Shown: positions 19,885 through 29,728, counted from the first letter of the stretch. The stretch is 64,000 bases of DNA from Natronococcus roseus (GCF_043677095.1 NZ_JBHLJR010000001.1:558001-622000), one strand, 5' to 3'. Numbers and translations are program-made. Notes: generated by a model not told the origin, from the letters alone.

Positions 19885-21030
19885 ATGAAAGCGCTCCGCT
19901 GGCACGGCGAACAGGACGTCCGCGTCGACGACGTCCCCAAGCCCGAGATCGAGGAACCGACGGACGCGATCGTCGAGATCACCGCGACGGCGATCTGTGG
20001 CTCCGATCTGCACCTCTACAACGACTTCATGCCGGGGATGCAGGAGGGAGACATTTTAGGCCACGAGCCGATGGGCGAAGTCGTCGAGGTCGGCGAGGAG
20101 GTCGACAACCTCCGCGAGGGCGACCGCGTCGTCATCCCCTTTACGATCAGCTGTGGTTCCTGCTGGTTCTGCGGGAACGACATGTACTCGCTGTGCGACG
20201 AGACCAACCCCAACGCGGAGATGGCCGCGGAGTCGATGGGCCACTCGCCGGCCGGCCTGTTCGGCTTCTCGCACACGCTGGGCGGCTACGACGGCGGGCA
20301 GGCCGAGTACCTGCGGGTTCCCCACGCCGACGTCGGCCCGATCAAGATCGACTCGAACCTCTCGGACGAGGAGGTCCTGTTCCTCTCCGACATCTACCCG
20401 ACGGGGTACATGGCCGCAGAGAACGCCGAGATCGAGGAGAACGACACGGTCGCGGTCTGGGGCTGTGGCCCCGTCGGCCAGTTCGCCATCCAGAGCGCCT
20501 GGATGATGGGCGCCGACCAGGTGATCGCCATCGATCGGATTCCGGAACGCCTCGAGATGGCACGGGGCCACGCCGACACCCAGGTCATCGACTACTCCGA
20601 GGAGGACGTCTACGACCGGCTGATGGATGCCACCGACGACTACGGGCCGGATCGGTGTATCGACGCCGTCGGCTCGGAGGCCCACTCGACCTGCGTCGAC
20701 ACCGTCCCCGACGAGCCCGATCGTCCCTACGTGATCCAGCAGGCCGCCAAATCCTGTCGCAAGGGCGGCACGCTCTCGATTCCGGGCGTCTACATCGACG
20801 GGATGGACGACGCGCCGATGGGCCCGATCATGAACAAGGCGCTGACGATCAACACCGGCCAGACCCACGTCCAGGCCTACCTCGACGAACTGCTCGAGAC
20901 GATCGAGAACGGCGAGATCGATCCCTCCGAAATCATCACGCACACGGGCGATCTCGATGACGGCCCCGAGATGTACCAGCGGTTCAACGACAAGGAGGAC
21001 GACTGCGTCAAGGTCGTCCTCGAGCCGTAG
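19885..21030 (+). CDS. Zinc-dependent alcohol dehydrogenase, formaldehyde-dehydrogenase-like
   Basis: A 381-residue medium-chain dehydrogenase. Catalytic zinc ligands are in ICGSDLH (Cys38) and GHEPMGE (His near 62). The structural-zinc lobe has four Cys in CGSCWFCGNDMYSLC (about 92-106). The NAD motif is VWGCGPVGQFAIQ near 191-203. The long insertion and the region around VDTVPDEPDRPYVIQQAA resemble glutathione-independent formaldehyde dehydrogenases and related sorbitol/threonine-type enzymes. It converts an alcohol or hydroxyaldehyde with NAD(P). A distinct operon partner is not seen. Confidence 0.85.
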   Translation: MKALRWHGEQDVRVDDVPKPEIEEPTDAIVEITATAICGSDLHLYNDFMPGMQEGDILGHEPMGEVVEVGEEVDNLREGDRVVIPFTISCGSCWFCGNDMYSLCDETNPNAEMAAESMGHSPAGLFGFSHTLGGYDGGQAEYLRVPHADVGPIKIDSNLSDEEVLFLSDIYPTGYMAAENAEIEENDTVAVWGCGPVGQFAIQSAWMMGADQVIAIDRIPERLEMARGHADTQVIDYSEEDVYDRLMDATDDYGPDRCIDAVGSEAHSTCVDTVPDEPDRPYVIQQAAKSCRKGGTLSIPGVYIDGMDDAPMGPIMNKALTINTGQTHVQAYLDELLETIENGEIDPSEIITHTGDLDDGPEMYQRFNDKEDDCVKVVLEP

Positions 21031-21058
21031 CGCAGCGTTTGTTCGATTCGAGCCGATA

Positions 21059-21580
21059 CTACGCGTCGGCCGGGCGATCACTGCCGTTTCTTTCTGGCCC
21101 CGGCTCCCCTCGAACCGCCCCTAACCGAGCGAGAGCCGCACCCGCAAAGACGTAACCGGTGATCGGGAGCGCGACCCGCACCGTCAGAGAGGCAACCTCG
21201 AGGACGCGCACGAAGACGCCGGGATCGCCGAACGAACGGGCTCCCCACAGCAGCTGTTCTGCCGCTCCGACGAGGACGACGCCCGCAGCACTCCCGATCG
21301 CAACCGCGACGACGAATCGACGGTACTCTCGAGTCAGGTCGATCCGCCGACCGAGGGCGTAGCCGACCCCGATCGCGATTCCGGCGAGGAGCAGCTGGTC
21401 GAGGATACCGACCGCCGCCCCGTACGCGGCGACGGTCTCCTCGCGGGTGCCAAGCGTCGGCAGTACGTCCGGACCGTCGCCGCGCTGGACGAGGCCGCCG
21501 AGAAGTTCCGTCGCCCGAGAGAGGAGGACGAACAGCACGGTTACGAGGGCGGCGACGACGCCCGTCTCGTGAACTTTCAT
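21059..21580 (-). CDS. Four-helix membrane protein of unknown function
   Basis: A 173-residue membrane protein from MKVHETGVVAALV, with about four hydrophobic stretches (VVAALVTVLFVLLS, LLLAGIAIGVGYAL, FVVAVAIGSAAGVVLV and VALPITGYVFAGAALA) and a hydrophilic C-terminal tail. The open frame extends eight codons further up, but the internal ATG has the better spacing. Convergent with the alcohol dehydrogenase gene. No family recognised. Confidence 0.6.
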   Translation of the reverse strand: MKVHETGVVAALVTVLFVLLSRATELLGGLVQRGDGPDVLPTLGTREETVAAYGAAVGILDQLLLAGIAIGVGYALGRRIDLTREYRRFVVAVAIGSAAGVVLVGAAEQLLWGARSFGDPGVFVRVLEVASLTVRVALPITGYVFAGAALARLGAVRGEPGPERNGSDRPADA

Positions 21581-21656
21581 ACAGAAGGTCAATATTAGAA
21601 ACAAATAGTACTGTCGGCCCGCTACGGTCGGCTACGAGTCGGCGACGCGTCCCCGC

Positions 21657-22889
21657 CTACTCGAGCCCGCTCTTGACGACCGAGACATCCTCGAGTTCCG
21701 ACAGCGACTCGAGAACGCCCCGCAAGTGCTCCGGCCCGCTGCCCTCGAGTCCGACCGTCACGGGGACCCGGTTCGGATGGTCGTCGGGGCCGCGGCGGGC
21801 GCGCTCGAGGACGTCCAGCGCCGCGCCCTCGGCCTCGACGGTCTCGACGAGTTCGCCGACGGTCGTCGGCCAGCCCGCGACGGCCAGCCGGGCCTCGACG
21901 TAGCGCTCGAGTTCGAAGAGGCCGGTGCGGGTCAGCTCGGCGTGCTCGGAGAGGTTGACGTTCCCCCCGGAGACGACGACGGCGACGCGGTCGTTCTCGA
22001 GGTCGGTTTCCTCGGAGAGGGCTGCGGCCAGCGGGGCCGCGCCCGCGGTCTCGGCGACCGTCTTCGCCCGCTCGGCGAGCAGGGTGACGGCGGTCGCGAG
22101 CTCGCGGTCCGTGACGCCGACGACGTCGTCGACGACCTCGCGGGCGTTCGCGAAGGTGGTCTCGAGCATCCGCGTGTCGGCGATCCCCTCCGCGACGGTG
22201 TCGACGTCCGCGAGTTCGTGGATGCGGTCGTTCTCGAGGGCGGGTTTGGCGTGGAGCGCCCCCTCGGGCTGGACGCCGATCACCCGAACGTCGGGGTCGG
22301 CGGCCTTCACGACGGTGCCGATCCCCGAGATCAGCCCCCCGCCGCCGATGGCGACGAGGACGGTGTCGAGCTCGGGATACTGCTCGAGCAGCTCCAGTCC
22401 GACCGTTCCCTGGCCCGCGATGATCGCCTCGTCGTCGAAGGGGTGGACGAACGTCTCGCCCGTCTCCTCGGCCCGCTCGAGGGCGTACTCGTAGGAGCGC
22501 TCGTAGATCTCGCCCTCGACGATCACCTCGGCGCCGTAGCCGCGGGTGGCCTCGATCTTCGCCGCGGGAGTGACTTCGGGGACGACGATGGTCGTCTCGA
22601 TCCCCAGGAGGTCGCCCGCCAGCGCGACGCCCTGGGCGTGGTTGCCCGCGCTCGAGGCGATAACCCCCGCCCCCCGTTCGCGCTCCGAGAGCTGGGCCAT
22701 CCGGTTGTACGCCCCCCGGATCTTGAACGAGCCCGCCCGCTGGACGTTCTCGAGTTTGAGCCCGACCGATGCCGCGCCGCTCAGTTCGGCGAACGTCCGC
22801 GAGGTGTCCAGCGGGGTGCGGTGGACGACGTCGCCGATCCGATCGCGAGCGGCCTCGACGTCTTCGCGGGAGATTCGGCGGTCGCTCAC
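21657..22889 (-). CDS. ilvA: Threonine ammonia-lyase
   Basis: A 410-residue PLP enzyme converting threonine to 2-oxobutanoate and ammonia, the entry to isoleucine synthesis or to threonine breakdown. The PLP lysine is in GSFKIRGAYNRM (about residue 58), the phosphate-binding SSAGNHAQGVA follows, then GGGGLISG, and there is a short C-terminal ACT-like part (about 330-410). Start is GTG at 22889 with a GGAGG site just upstream; the GTGA overlap with the M20 gene implies translational coupling. It might serve catabolism rather than isoleucine synthesis in this setting. Confidence 0.88.
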   Translation of the reverse strand: MSDRRISREDVEAARDRIGDVVHRTPLDTSRTFAELSGAASVGLKLENVQRAGSFKIRGAYNRMAQLSERERGAGVIASSAGNHAQGVALAGDLLGIETTIVVPEVTPAAKIEATRGYGAEVIVEGEIYERSYEYALERAEETGETFVHPFDDEAIIAGQGTVGLELLEQYPELDTVLVAIGGGGLISGIGTVVKAADPDVRVIGVQPEGALHAKPALENDRIHELADVDTVAEGIADTRMLETTFANAREVVDDVVGVTDRELATAVTLLAERAKTVAETAGAAPLAAALSEETDLENDRVAVVVSGGNVNLSEHAELTRTGLFELERYVEARLAVAGWPTTVGELVETVEAEGAALDVLERARRGPDDHPNRVPVTVGLEGSGPEHLRGVLESLSELEDVSVVKSGLE

Positions 22890-24208
22890 CGCGTCCCCTC
22901 CGTCGCCGGTGACGACCGCGATCCCCTTCGAGGCCCTCGATCCTCGAGCGCGCGGATCGTCTCCACGAGGACGGCGGCGCCGTGCTCGAGGCTGCGCTCG
23001 TCGACGTCGAAGTGGGGCGTGTGGTGGCTGTCGGGGTGGTCGGTGCCGACGATCAGGTAGGTTGCCAGCCCGCCGTCCTCCTGGACCCGCTCCATCAGGA
23101 AGGTCGCGTCCTCGCTCGCGCCGAAGTCGGCCTGCTCGATGACGCGGTCGATCCCCTCGACGTCGCGGGCGACGTCGGCGACCACGGCGGCGAGTTCGGG
23201 GTCGCTGTCGGCCCGTGGCGACCTGCTGACGACGTCGACCTCGGCCTCGCAGTCGTGCAGTTTCGCCGCCGAGCGGACGACCCGTTCGAACCGCGATTCG
23301 ACGTACTCCATCAGCTCGGTCGTCTCGCCGCGGGCCTCCGCTTCCATTCGCGCTTTTTCGGCGATGACGTTGCTCGCGCTGCCGGCCTCGGCGTACCCGA
23401 CGTTGACGCGGGTCATCCCGTCCGCGTGGCGCGGGATCGCGTAGATGTTCTCGATCGCCGTCCCCATCGCGTGCATGGCGTTCGCCCCCTCTTGGGGCGC
23501 CTTGCCCGCGTGGGCCGACTCGCCCTCGATGTGGACGTCGAGGTGACACATCGCCAGCGGTTTCTCGATCCCCGCGATGACCTCACCCGTCGGATGGTCG
23601 AGGCCGACGTGAGCCGCGAGCAGGTAGTCCAGATCGTCGGCGAAGCGGCTCTTCGCCATCGGACACCCCCCACCGCTGACCTCCTCGGCGGGCTGGAAGA
23701 AGACGACGAGTCTGCCCGAAAAGTCGCTGTCCTTGATCGCCTCCAGCGCCGCGAGCCCCCAGGTCATGTGGACGTCGTGGCCGCAGGCGTGCATCGCCCC
23801 GTCGATCTTCGAACGGAACCCCTCGGCGGCCGGGCGGTGTGCGTCGTCGCCCGCCTCCTCGATGAACAGCCCGTCGATGTCGACGCGCAGGCCGATCGCC
23901 GGCCCCTCGCCGCGGTCGAGCACCGCGACGGCGCCGGTGTTTCCGTCGGCCATGCACTCGAGGACGTCCTCGTCGGCCCCCCACTCGCGGGCGCGGGCGA
24001 GCCAGTCCTCGAGTCGGTCCTCGCCGGGGACGGCCATCCGATCGGCCGGATCGTAGGCGTCGGCGCCGACGGCCAGCTCGTCGACGCCGATGCGCTCGAG
24101 CTCCTCGACGAGGCGGTACGTGGTGTAGAACTCCCGCCACGCGGGCTCCGGGTGACAGTGGAAATCCCGGCGAACGGCGGAGAGTCGGTTCCGGATCGGT
24201 TCGCTCAT
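22886..24208 (-). CDS. M20-family amidohydrolase, AbgA-like
   Basis: A 440-residue metallohydrolase of the M20D branch (p-aminobenzoyl-glutamate hydrolase subunit A and N-acyl amino acid hydrolases). Motifs: RRDFHCHPEPAWREF at the N-terminus, LRVDIDGL (Asp ligand), HACGHDVHM, VFFQPAEEVSGGG (Glu-Glu), and the C-terminal GTDHPDSHHTPHFDVDE. The metal ligands His, Asp, Glu and a Cys/His site are all present. It overlaps ilvA by four bases, so the two proteins are made together; an N-acyl amino acid could be hydrolysed first. Confidence 0.82.
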   Translation of the reverse strand: MSEPIRNRLSAVRRDFHCHPEPAWREFYTTYRLVEELERIGVDELAVGADAYDPADRMAVPGEDRLEDWLARAREWGADEDVLECMADGNTGAVAVLDRGEGPAIGLRVDIDGLFIEEAGDDAHRPAAEGFRSKIDGAMHACGHDVHMTWGLAALEAIKDSDFSGRLVVFFQPAEEVSGGGCPMAKSRFADDLDYLLAAHVGLDHPTGEVIAGIEKPLAMCHLDVHIEGESAHAGKAPQEGANAMHAMGTAIENIYAIPRHADGMTRVNVGYAEAGSASNVIAEKARMEAEARGETTELMEYVESRFERVVRSAAKLHDCEAEVDVVSRSPRADSDPELAAVVADVARDVEGIDRVIEQADFGASEDATFLMERVQEDGGLATYLIVGTDHPDSHHTPHFDVDERSLEHGAAVLVETIRALEDRGPRRGSRSSPATEGTR

Positions 24209-24307
24209 GGGAGTCGATGACTCCCCCCACGAACTTAATTGTACACAATTGTCGTTAACGTCGACTACACAAAAAGGATAAGGTAGATGGTGACAACGTG
24301 AACTATC

Positions 24308-25276
24308 ATGAGCAAGCCAGATATCGTCGTCCTCCGCGAGGGGACGGAAGGACTCTCGATGGAATCGTACGCCGAAACGCTGCGCGAGCGCCTCCCCGAG
24401 GCGACCGTCGAACTCGCCCGGACGCCGAAGGAAGAACGGGAACTCGTTCCGCAGGCCCGCATCGTCACGGGCGTCACGATCGAGGAGGAGCTGCTCGAGG
24501 ACGCCGATCGACTGGAGCTGTTCGCGTGTACGTTCGCCGGCACCGACCACGTGCCGATGGACGCGCTGGCCGAGCACGGCGTCGTCGTCACGAACGCAGG
24601 CGGGATCCACGCGCCCGGTATCGCCGAGCAGTCGATCGCGAACATGCTCGTCTTCGCGCGGAACCTCCACGAGGGGTGGCGGCGCAAGTCGAACGGCGAG
24701 TGGCGCCACTTCCAGTCCCACGAGTTCACCGACAGCACCGTCACCGTCGTCGGCCTCGGCTCGATCGGCCAGGAGATCGTCCAGCGACTCGAGGGGTTCG
24801 GCGTCGAGACGATCGGCATTCGCTACACGCCCTCGAAGGGCGGCCCGACCGACGAGGTACTGGGCTTCGAGGAGGACGATATTCACGACGCCTTCTCGCG
24901 CAGCGAGTACGTCGTGCTCGCCTGCCCGCTGAACGACCTCACGCGCAACCTCGTCGACGAGGACGCGCTGGCGACGCTGTCCCCCGAAGCCGTAATCGTC
25001 AACGCGGCCCGCGGAGGCATTATCGACACCGACGCGCTGGTCTCGGCGCTGCAGTTCAACGGGATTCGGGGCGCCGCCCTCGACGTCACCGACCCCGAAC
25101 CCCTGCCCAACGACCACGAGCTCTGGGACCTTGAGAACTGCCTGATCACTCCCCACACGGGCGGTCACACGCCGAAACACTGGGATCGGCTCGCCGACAT
25201 CGTCGCGACGAACGTCGACGCGCTCGAGGACGGGCGCGGATTCGAAAACGTCGTGTTCCGCCCGGACTCGAGTTGA
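24308..25276 (+). CDS. D-2-hydroxyacid dehydrogenase
   Basis: A 322-residue NAD(P)-dependent enzyme interconverting D-2-hydroxyacids and 2-oxoacids. The cofactor motif is VVGLGSIGQEIVQ near 148-160. The catalytic Arg lies in VNAARGGIIDT, Glu in DVTDPEPLP and His in TPHTGGHTPKH. It resembles haloarchaeal D2-HDH enzymes. The ATG is preceded by AAAAGGATAAGG about 28 nt upstream and lacks a Shine-Dalgarno site, so it is probably leaderless. Four bases separate it from the downstream FAD/Fe-S oxidase gene: one operon for D-hydroxyacid metabolism. Confidence 0.87.
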   Translation: MSKPDIVVLREGTEGLSMESYAETLRERLPEATVELARTPKEERELVPQARIVTGVTIEEELLEDADRLELFACTFAGTDHVPMDALAEHGVVVTNAGGIHAPGIAEQSIANMLVFARNLHEGWRRKSNGEWRHFQSHEFTDSTVTVVGLGSIGQEIVQRLEGFGVETIGIRYTPSKGGPTDEVLGFEEDDIHDAFSRSEYVVLACPLNDLTRNLVDEDALATLSPEAVIVNAARGGIIDTDALVSALQFNGIRGAALDVTDPEPLPNDHELWDLENCLITPHTGGHTPKHWDRLADIVATNVDALEDGRGFENVVFRPDSS

Positions 25277-25280
25277 CCCC

Positions 25281-28200
25281 ATGGCCAGCGACGACACCCG
25301 GTCGACGACCGATCACGGCGATCGAACGACGACCGACCACAGCGATCAGACCGCGGCGCCCGAGGACGTGCAGCTAGGGCCGCCCGACGATCCTCGAGCC
25401 GAGGATCCCGCCGCCGACTCGCGGGCGGACTACGACTACGTCGGCGGTCGGATCGACCGCCCGAGACTCGTCTCCGACCTCCGGCGGCGGATCGACGGCG
25501 AGGTCCGCTTCGACGAGTACAGCCGCCAGCTGTACGCGACCGACGCCAGCGCCTACGAGATGACGCCCATCGGCGTCGTCCTGCCACGATCGACCGCGGA
25601 CGTCGCGAGCGTCGTCGCCTACTGCGCTGACCGGGAGATCCCGGTGTTGCCGCGGGGCGGGGGAACGAGCCTCGCGGGCCAGGCGGTCAACGAGGCCGTC
25701 GTTCTCGATTTCACGACTCACATGGGCGACCTCCTCGAGATCGATCCCGACGAGCGCCGGGCGACCGCGCAGGCGGGGGCCGTCCTCGCCGAACTCAACG
25801 ACGAGCTCGAGCCCCACGGGCTGAAGTTCGCGCCCGACCCCGCCGCGGGAAACCGCAGCGCGATCGGCGGCGCCGTCGGCAACAACTCGACGGGCGCCCA
25901 CTCGCTGCAGTACGGCAAGACCGACGCCTACGTCGAGGCCTGCGAGGTCGTCCTCGCGGACGGCTCCGTCGAGCGCTTCGGCGAGGTCACGGTTGGGACG
26001 CTGCGCGAGCGGGCCGATCCCGACGGGGATTTGCTCGGACGGATCTACGAGGCCCTCAGACGGGTGATCGACGAGGAGAGCGAGGCGATCGCCGCGGCGT
26101 ACCCGCAACTGAAACGCAACGTCTCGGGGTACAACCTCGATCGGCTCGTCGCGGAGGCCTACGGCCGTCCCGACGCCTTCGACGAGAACAGCGGCGACTC
26201 CGTCGAGATCGACGGCAAACCCGACCCCGACGCGACGGTCAACCTCGCACGGGTCTTCGCGGGCAGCGAGGGGACGCTGGGCGTGCTCACGGAGGTCGAG
26301 GTCTCCCTCGAGCCGATCCCCGAGACCACGTCGGTCGCCCTGCTGACCTACGAGGACCTGCTCGAGGCGATGGCCGACGTCGACACCATCGTCCGGAGCC
26401 ACGATCCGGCGGCGATCGAGGCGATCGACGACGTGCTGATCGACCTCGCCGGGCGGACCGAGGAGTTCGCCGACGTCGTCGCACAGCTTCCCGCGGGCAC
26501 CGAAACCGCACTGCTCGTGGAGTTCTACGCCGAGGACGACGACCACGGTCGCGAGCAGGTCGCCGACCTGCTGGCCGATCGGCTGTCCGACGAGATCGTC
26601 CCGGATCCGACCGCGGACGAGGACGACGCGGACGACGCGGGGAACGCGACCGCCTCCGGCGACCCCGTCCGCGCCTTCGACGCGCTCGAGGCCCACGCGC
26701 CCGACGAGCGCGCCGAGCTCTGGAAGCTTCGCAAGAGCGCGGCGCCGATCCTGCTCTCCCGTACGTCGGACGCCAAACACATCTCGTTCATCGAGGACAC
26801 CGCGGTCCCGACCGAGAACCTCGCCGACTACGTCGCCGACTTCAAGGAGGTGCTCGCCGACCACGACACCTTTGCGAGCTTCTACGCCCACGCGGGGCCG
26901 GGCTGTATGCACATGCGCCCGCTGGTCGACACGAAAAGCGAGGCCGGGCTCGAGGAGTTCGAGTCCCTCGCCGACGCGGTGACGGATCTGGTCGTCGAGT
27001 ACGGCGGCTCCGTTTCTGGCGAGCACGGCGACGGCCACGCCCGAACCCAGTGGAACCGCAAGCTGTACGGCGAAGACGTCTGGGCGCTCTTCCGCAATCT
27101 GAAGTCGGCGTTCGATCCCGACTGGCTGCTCAATCCGGGGACGGTCTGTGGCGACCACCGGATGACCGAGCACCTGCGGTTCGACCCCGACTACGAGTTC
27201 GAGGCCGGTTTCGAGCCCGCCCTGCGCTGGGAGAACGAAAACGGGTTCCAGGGGATGGCCGAGCTCTGTCACGGCTGCGGGGGCTGTCGCAGCGACCAGG
27301 AGACTACCGGCGGCGTGATGTGTCCGACCTACCGCGCGGCCGAGGAGGAAAGTCTCAGTACGCGGGGCCGGGCGAACATGCTCCGCCAGGCGATGAGCGG
27401 CGACCTCGAGGCCGAGGCCACCGACACGGAGTTCCTCGCCGAGATCATGGACCTCTGTATCGGCTGCAAGGGCTGTGCCCGGGACTGCCCGAGCGAAGTC
27501 GACATGGCCAAGCTCAAAGCCGAGGTCGAACACGCCGCCCACCAGGAACACGGTGCGGGACTTCGCGAGCGCCTGTTCGCGAACGTCGATCGGCTCAACG
27601 CCGTCGGCTCCGCGCTGGCGCCCGTCTCGAACTGGGCCGCATCGCTGCCCGGATCGGGAGTCGTCGCGGAGAAGACCCTCGGAATCGCCCGCGAGCGCGA
27701 CCTCCCCTCGTTCGCCGACCAGTCGCTCGAGGACTGGTTCGACGCTCGAGGATCGCGGGTCGACCCTGTAGAGGCCGACCGCAAGGTGCTGCTCGTCCCC
27801 GACGCCTACACCAACTACAACCACCCGCGGGCCGGGAAGGCGACGGTGCAGGTCTTCGAGACCGCGGGCGTCCACGTCCGAATCCCCGAGGACGTGACGG
27901 CGACCGGTCGTCCGGCCCACTCGAAGGGCTTTCTCGACGTCTCCCGCGAGCGCGCGCGGACGAACGTCGAGGCGCTCGCCCCGTACGTCGAGGACGGCTG
28001 GGAGGTCGTCGTCGTCGAGCCCTCCGACGCCGTCATGCTCCAGTCCGATTATCTGGATCTGCTCGCGGGTCCCGACGTCGAAGCCGTCGCCGAAAGCACC
28101 TACGGCGTCATGGAGTATCTCGAGCGGTTCGACCTGGTCGATCGGCTGCCGACCGCAGCGTCTGGTGAGTCCCTGACCTACCACGGCCACTGCCACCAGA

Positions 28201-28490
28201 AGGCGACGAAGAAGGACGGCCACGCGGCCGGCGTCCTCGAAACGGTCGGCTACGAGGTCGACGCCCTCGATTCGGGCTGCTGTGGGATGGCCGGCTCCTT
28301 CGGCTACGAGGCCGAACACTACTCGCTGAGCCGGAAGATCGGCGACGTTCTCCTCGAGCAGATCGCGGGCAGCGACGGCGAGACCGTCGTCGCCCCCGGC
28401 GCGTCCTGTCGGAGTCAGATTGCGGGCTACGACGGTCACGAGGAACCGCCCCACCCGATCGAGAAGGTTTCCGAGGCACTCTCGCGGTAA
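25281..28490 (+). CDS. D-lactate dehydrogenase/glycolate-oxidase-type FAD and Fe-S protein
   Basis: A 1069-residue fusion. The N-terminal half has the FAD-binding type 4 fold (RGGGTSLAGQAVNEAVV, NNSTGAHSLQYG) and the FAD-oxidase C domain (HAGPGCMHMRPLVDT, SGEHGDGHARTQWNRK). Two [4Fe-4S] motifs follow: CHGCGGCR with a later CP, and CIGCKGCARDCPSEVDM, around residues 665-740. The C-terminus has a heterodisulfide-reductase-like cysteine-rich domain (HCHQKAT and DSGCCGMAGSF). This matches membrane-associated D-lactate or D-2-hydroxyacid dehydrogenases that feed the respiratory chain. Possibly works with the preceding dehydrogenase. Confidence 0.88.
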   Translation: MASDDTRSTTDHGDRTTTDHSDQTAAPEDVQLGPPDDPRAEDPAADSRADYDYVGGRIDRPRLVSDLRRRIDGEVRFDEYSRQLYATDASAYEMTPIGVVLPRSTADVASVVAYCADREIPVLPRGGGTSLAGQAVNEAVVLDFTTHMGDLLEIDPDERRATAQAGAVLAELNDELEPHGLKFAPDPAAGNRSAIGGAVGNNSTGAHSLQYGKTDAYVEACEVVLADGSVERFGEVTVGTLRERADPDGDLLGRIYEALRRVIDEESEAIAAAYPQLKRNVSGYNLDRLVAEAYGRPDAFDENSGDSVEIDGKPDPDATVNLARVFAGSEGTLGVLTEVEVSLEPIPETTSVALLTYEDLLEAMADVDTIVRSHDPAAIEAIDDVLIDLAGRTEEFADVVAQLPAGTETALLVEFYAEDDDHGREQVADLLADRLSDEIVPDPTADEDDADDAGNATASGDPVRAFDALEAHAPDERAELWKLRKSAAPILLSRTSDAKHISFIEDTAVPTENLADYVADFKEVLADHDTFASFYAHAGPGCMHMRPLVDTKSEAGLEEFESLADAVTDLVVEYGGSVSGEHGDGHARTQWNRKLYGEDVWALFRNLKSAFDPDWLLNPGTVCGDHRMTEHLRFDPDYEFEAGFEPALRWENENGFQGMAELCHGCGGCRSDQETTGGVMCPTYRAAEEESLSTRGRANMLRQAMSGDLEAEATDTEFLAEIMDLCIGCKGCARDCPSEVDMAKLKAEVEHAAHQEHGAGLRERLFANVDRLNAVGSALAPVSNWAASLPGSGVVAEKTLGIARERDLPSFADQSLEDWFDARGSRVDPVEADRKVLLVPDAYTNYNHPRAGKATVQVFETAGVHVRIPEDVTATGRPAHSKGFLDVSRERARTNVEALAPYVEDGWEVVVVEPSDAVMLQSDYLDLLAGPDVEAVAESTYGVMEYLERFDLVDRLPTAASGESLTYHGHCHQKATKKDGHAAGVLETVGYEVDALDSGCCGMAGSFGYEAEHYSLSRKIGDVLLEQIAGSDGETVVAPGASCRSQIAGYDGHEEPPHPIEKVSEALSR

Positions 28491-28625
28491 TCTCTGAAAC
28501 CCCTTCGATTTCATCGCCGTTCTCCGGGAGGACCGGTATCCGCGAAGCGCGACCAACGTAGGGAGGACTATCCGTCGCACCCGCGAAGGACCGAGTATGT
28601 ACCAGTCAGTCGGAGGCGAACGACC

Positions 28626-29021
28626 GTGAACCTCACCGGGATCGATCACTTCGTGCTCACCGTCTCGGACCTCGAGCGAACCTGCACCTTCTACGAGGCG
28701 CTCGGTGCCGAGGTCGTCACCTTCGACGACGGCCGAACGGGCGAGCGCAAGGCGCTGCGCTTCGGTGATCAGAAGATCAACCTCCACCCCGTCGACACCG
28801 ACGTCGAGCACGTCGCCGCGGCACCGAACCCCGGCGCGGGCGACTTCTGCCTGCTAACCGAGACGCCGATCGAGGACGTCGAACGCCGCCTCCGCGATCG
28901 GGACGTCGAAATCGTCGAGGGGCCGGTCGAGCGAACCGGCACCGTCGGTCGCCTCGAGTCGGTGTACGTCCGGGATCCGGACGGAAACCTCGTCGAGATC
29001 GGCCGGTACAGGGACGACTGA
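28626..29021 (+). CDS. VOC-superfamily (glyoxalase/bleomycin-resistance fold) protein
   Basis: A 131-residue protein of the vicinal oxygen chelate fold: GIDHFVLTVSDLERTCTFY at the start, a second half-motif with INLHPVDTDVEHV, and the last ligand Glu in DPDGNLVEIGRY. The three visible metal ligands (His8, His near 57 and Glu near 124) fit. GTG start with GGAGGCG about 6 bp upstream. Members include glyoxalases, dioxygenases and drug-binding proteins; which applies here is unclear. Confidence 0.78.
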   Translation: MNLTGIDHFVLTVSDLERTCTFYEALGAEVVTFDDGRTGERKALRFGDQKINLHPVDTDVEHVAAAPNPGAGDFCLLTETPIEDVERRLRDRDVEIVEGPVERTGTVGRLESVYVRDPDGNLVEIGRYRDD

Positions 29022-29125
29022 GCCGACACCAGCGCGGGCCAGTGCCGTCGATGTCGTCGGTGCCGCCGGTTCTTTCGGTGGCCGATACGGAGAAAGTATT
29101 TACCAAGCTCCGCCGGACACCCTCT

Positions 29126-29728
29126 ATGAAACGCCGTGTGCTCCTCGGAATGATCGGCGTGGGCGCCGTCTCCTCCGGCGTGCTAGGCGATCCCCACGGA
29201 CGCGGTGCCGAGGACTCGCTGGCGGAGCGCTTCGATTGCGAGGAGGCGTCGCGGCCGGCGTGTGACCTCGAGAACGTCGAAATCGAACGAGCCGACGACA
29301 GCACCGAGACGGCCGACGGTGCCGAGACGGAACCGTACCCCGATCCGCCGATCACCTTCGATGGGGACGGCGTCGTCGCGTTCGTCCGCGACCACGAGCG
29401 TGCGTACGCCGGGAACGACGCTCGCTGTTCTCGCGATCGACCCGAACGGGTCGTCGACTACTCGATCGAGTTCGACGACGTCAGACGGTTCGACTGGTAC
29501 GACGAGATTCACGTCGTCCGCGTGCGGTACGCGGAGACGCCAGGTGGCGTGGACGAGGACGGTGAGCCGTGGGCGACGGCCGACGGCTACGGCGGGGCCG
29601 TCTACGCCGTCGACGAGACGGCCGCCGTCAGAACGGGCCTCTCGCTGGGACCGTCGGGCTCCGTCCCGAGCGAGACGGAGACGCCGGATCCCGTCTCGAC
29701 GGGGACGCTCGTCGACTGCTTCCGATAG
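29126..29728 (+). CDS. Exported protein of unknown function
   Basis: A 200-residue protein with an N-terminal signal-like segment (MKRRVLLGMIGVGAVSSGVLG) and an acidic soluble body. Four cysteines (about residues 41, 48, 108 and 199) might form disulfide bonds outside the cell. The start at ATG 29126 is chosen because AAGTATTTACC lies about 27-33 nt before it, giving a leaderless transcript; the frame is open 28 codons further up. Convergent with glutamate dehydrogenase, whose stop is directly adjacent. No family recognised. Confidence 0.55.
   Translation: MKRRVLLGMIGVGAVSSGVLGDPHGRGAEDSLAERFDCEEASRPACDLENVEIERADDSTETADGAETEPYPDPPITFDGDGVVAFVRDHERAYAGNDARCSRDRPERVVDYSIEFDDVRRFDWYDEIHVVRVRYAETPGGVDEDGEPWATADGYGGAVYAVDETAAVRTGLSLGPSGSVPSETETPDPVSTGTLVDCFR

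Noticed and set aside
21657..23549. A 630-codon minus frame covering ilvA plus upstream sequence
   Set aside because: Only the part from GTG 22889 matches threonine ammonia-lyase; the rest is arginine-rich noise from another gene's frame.
25374..28811. A minus 1145-codon frame opposite the FAD/Fe-S protein
   Set aside because: Antisense shadow. The + strand protein has FAD, Fe-S and CCG motifs throughout.
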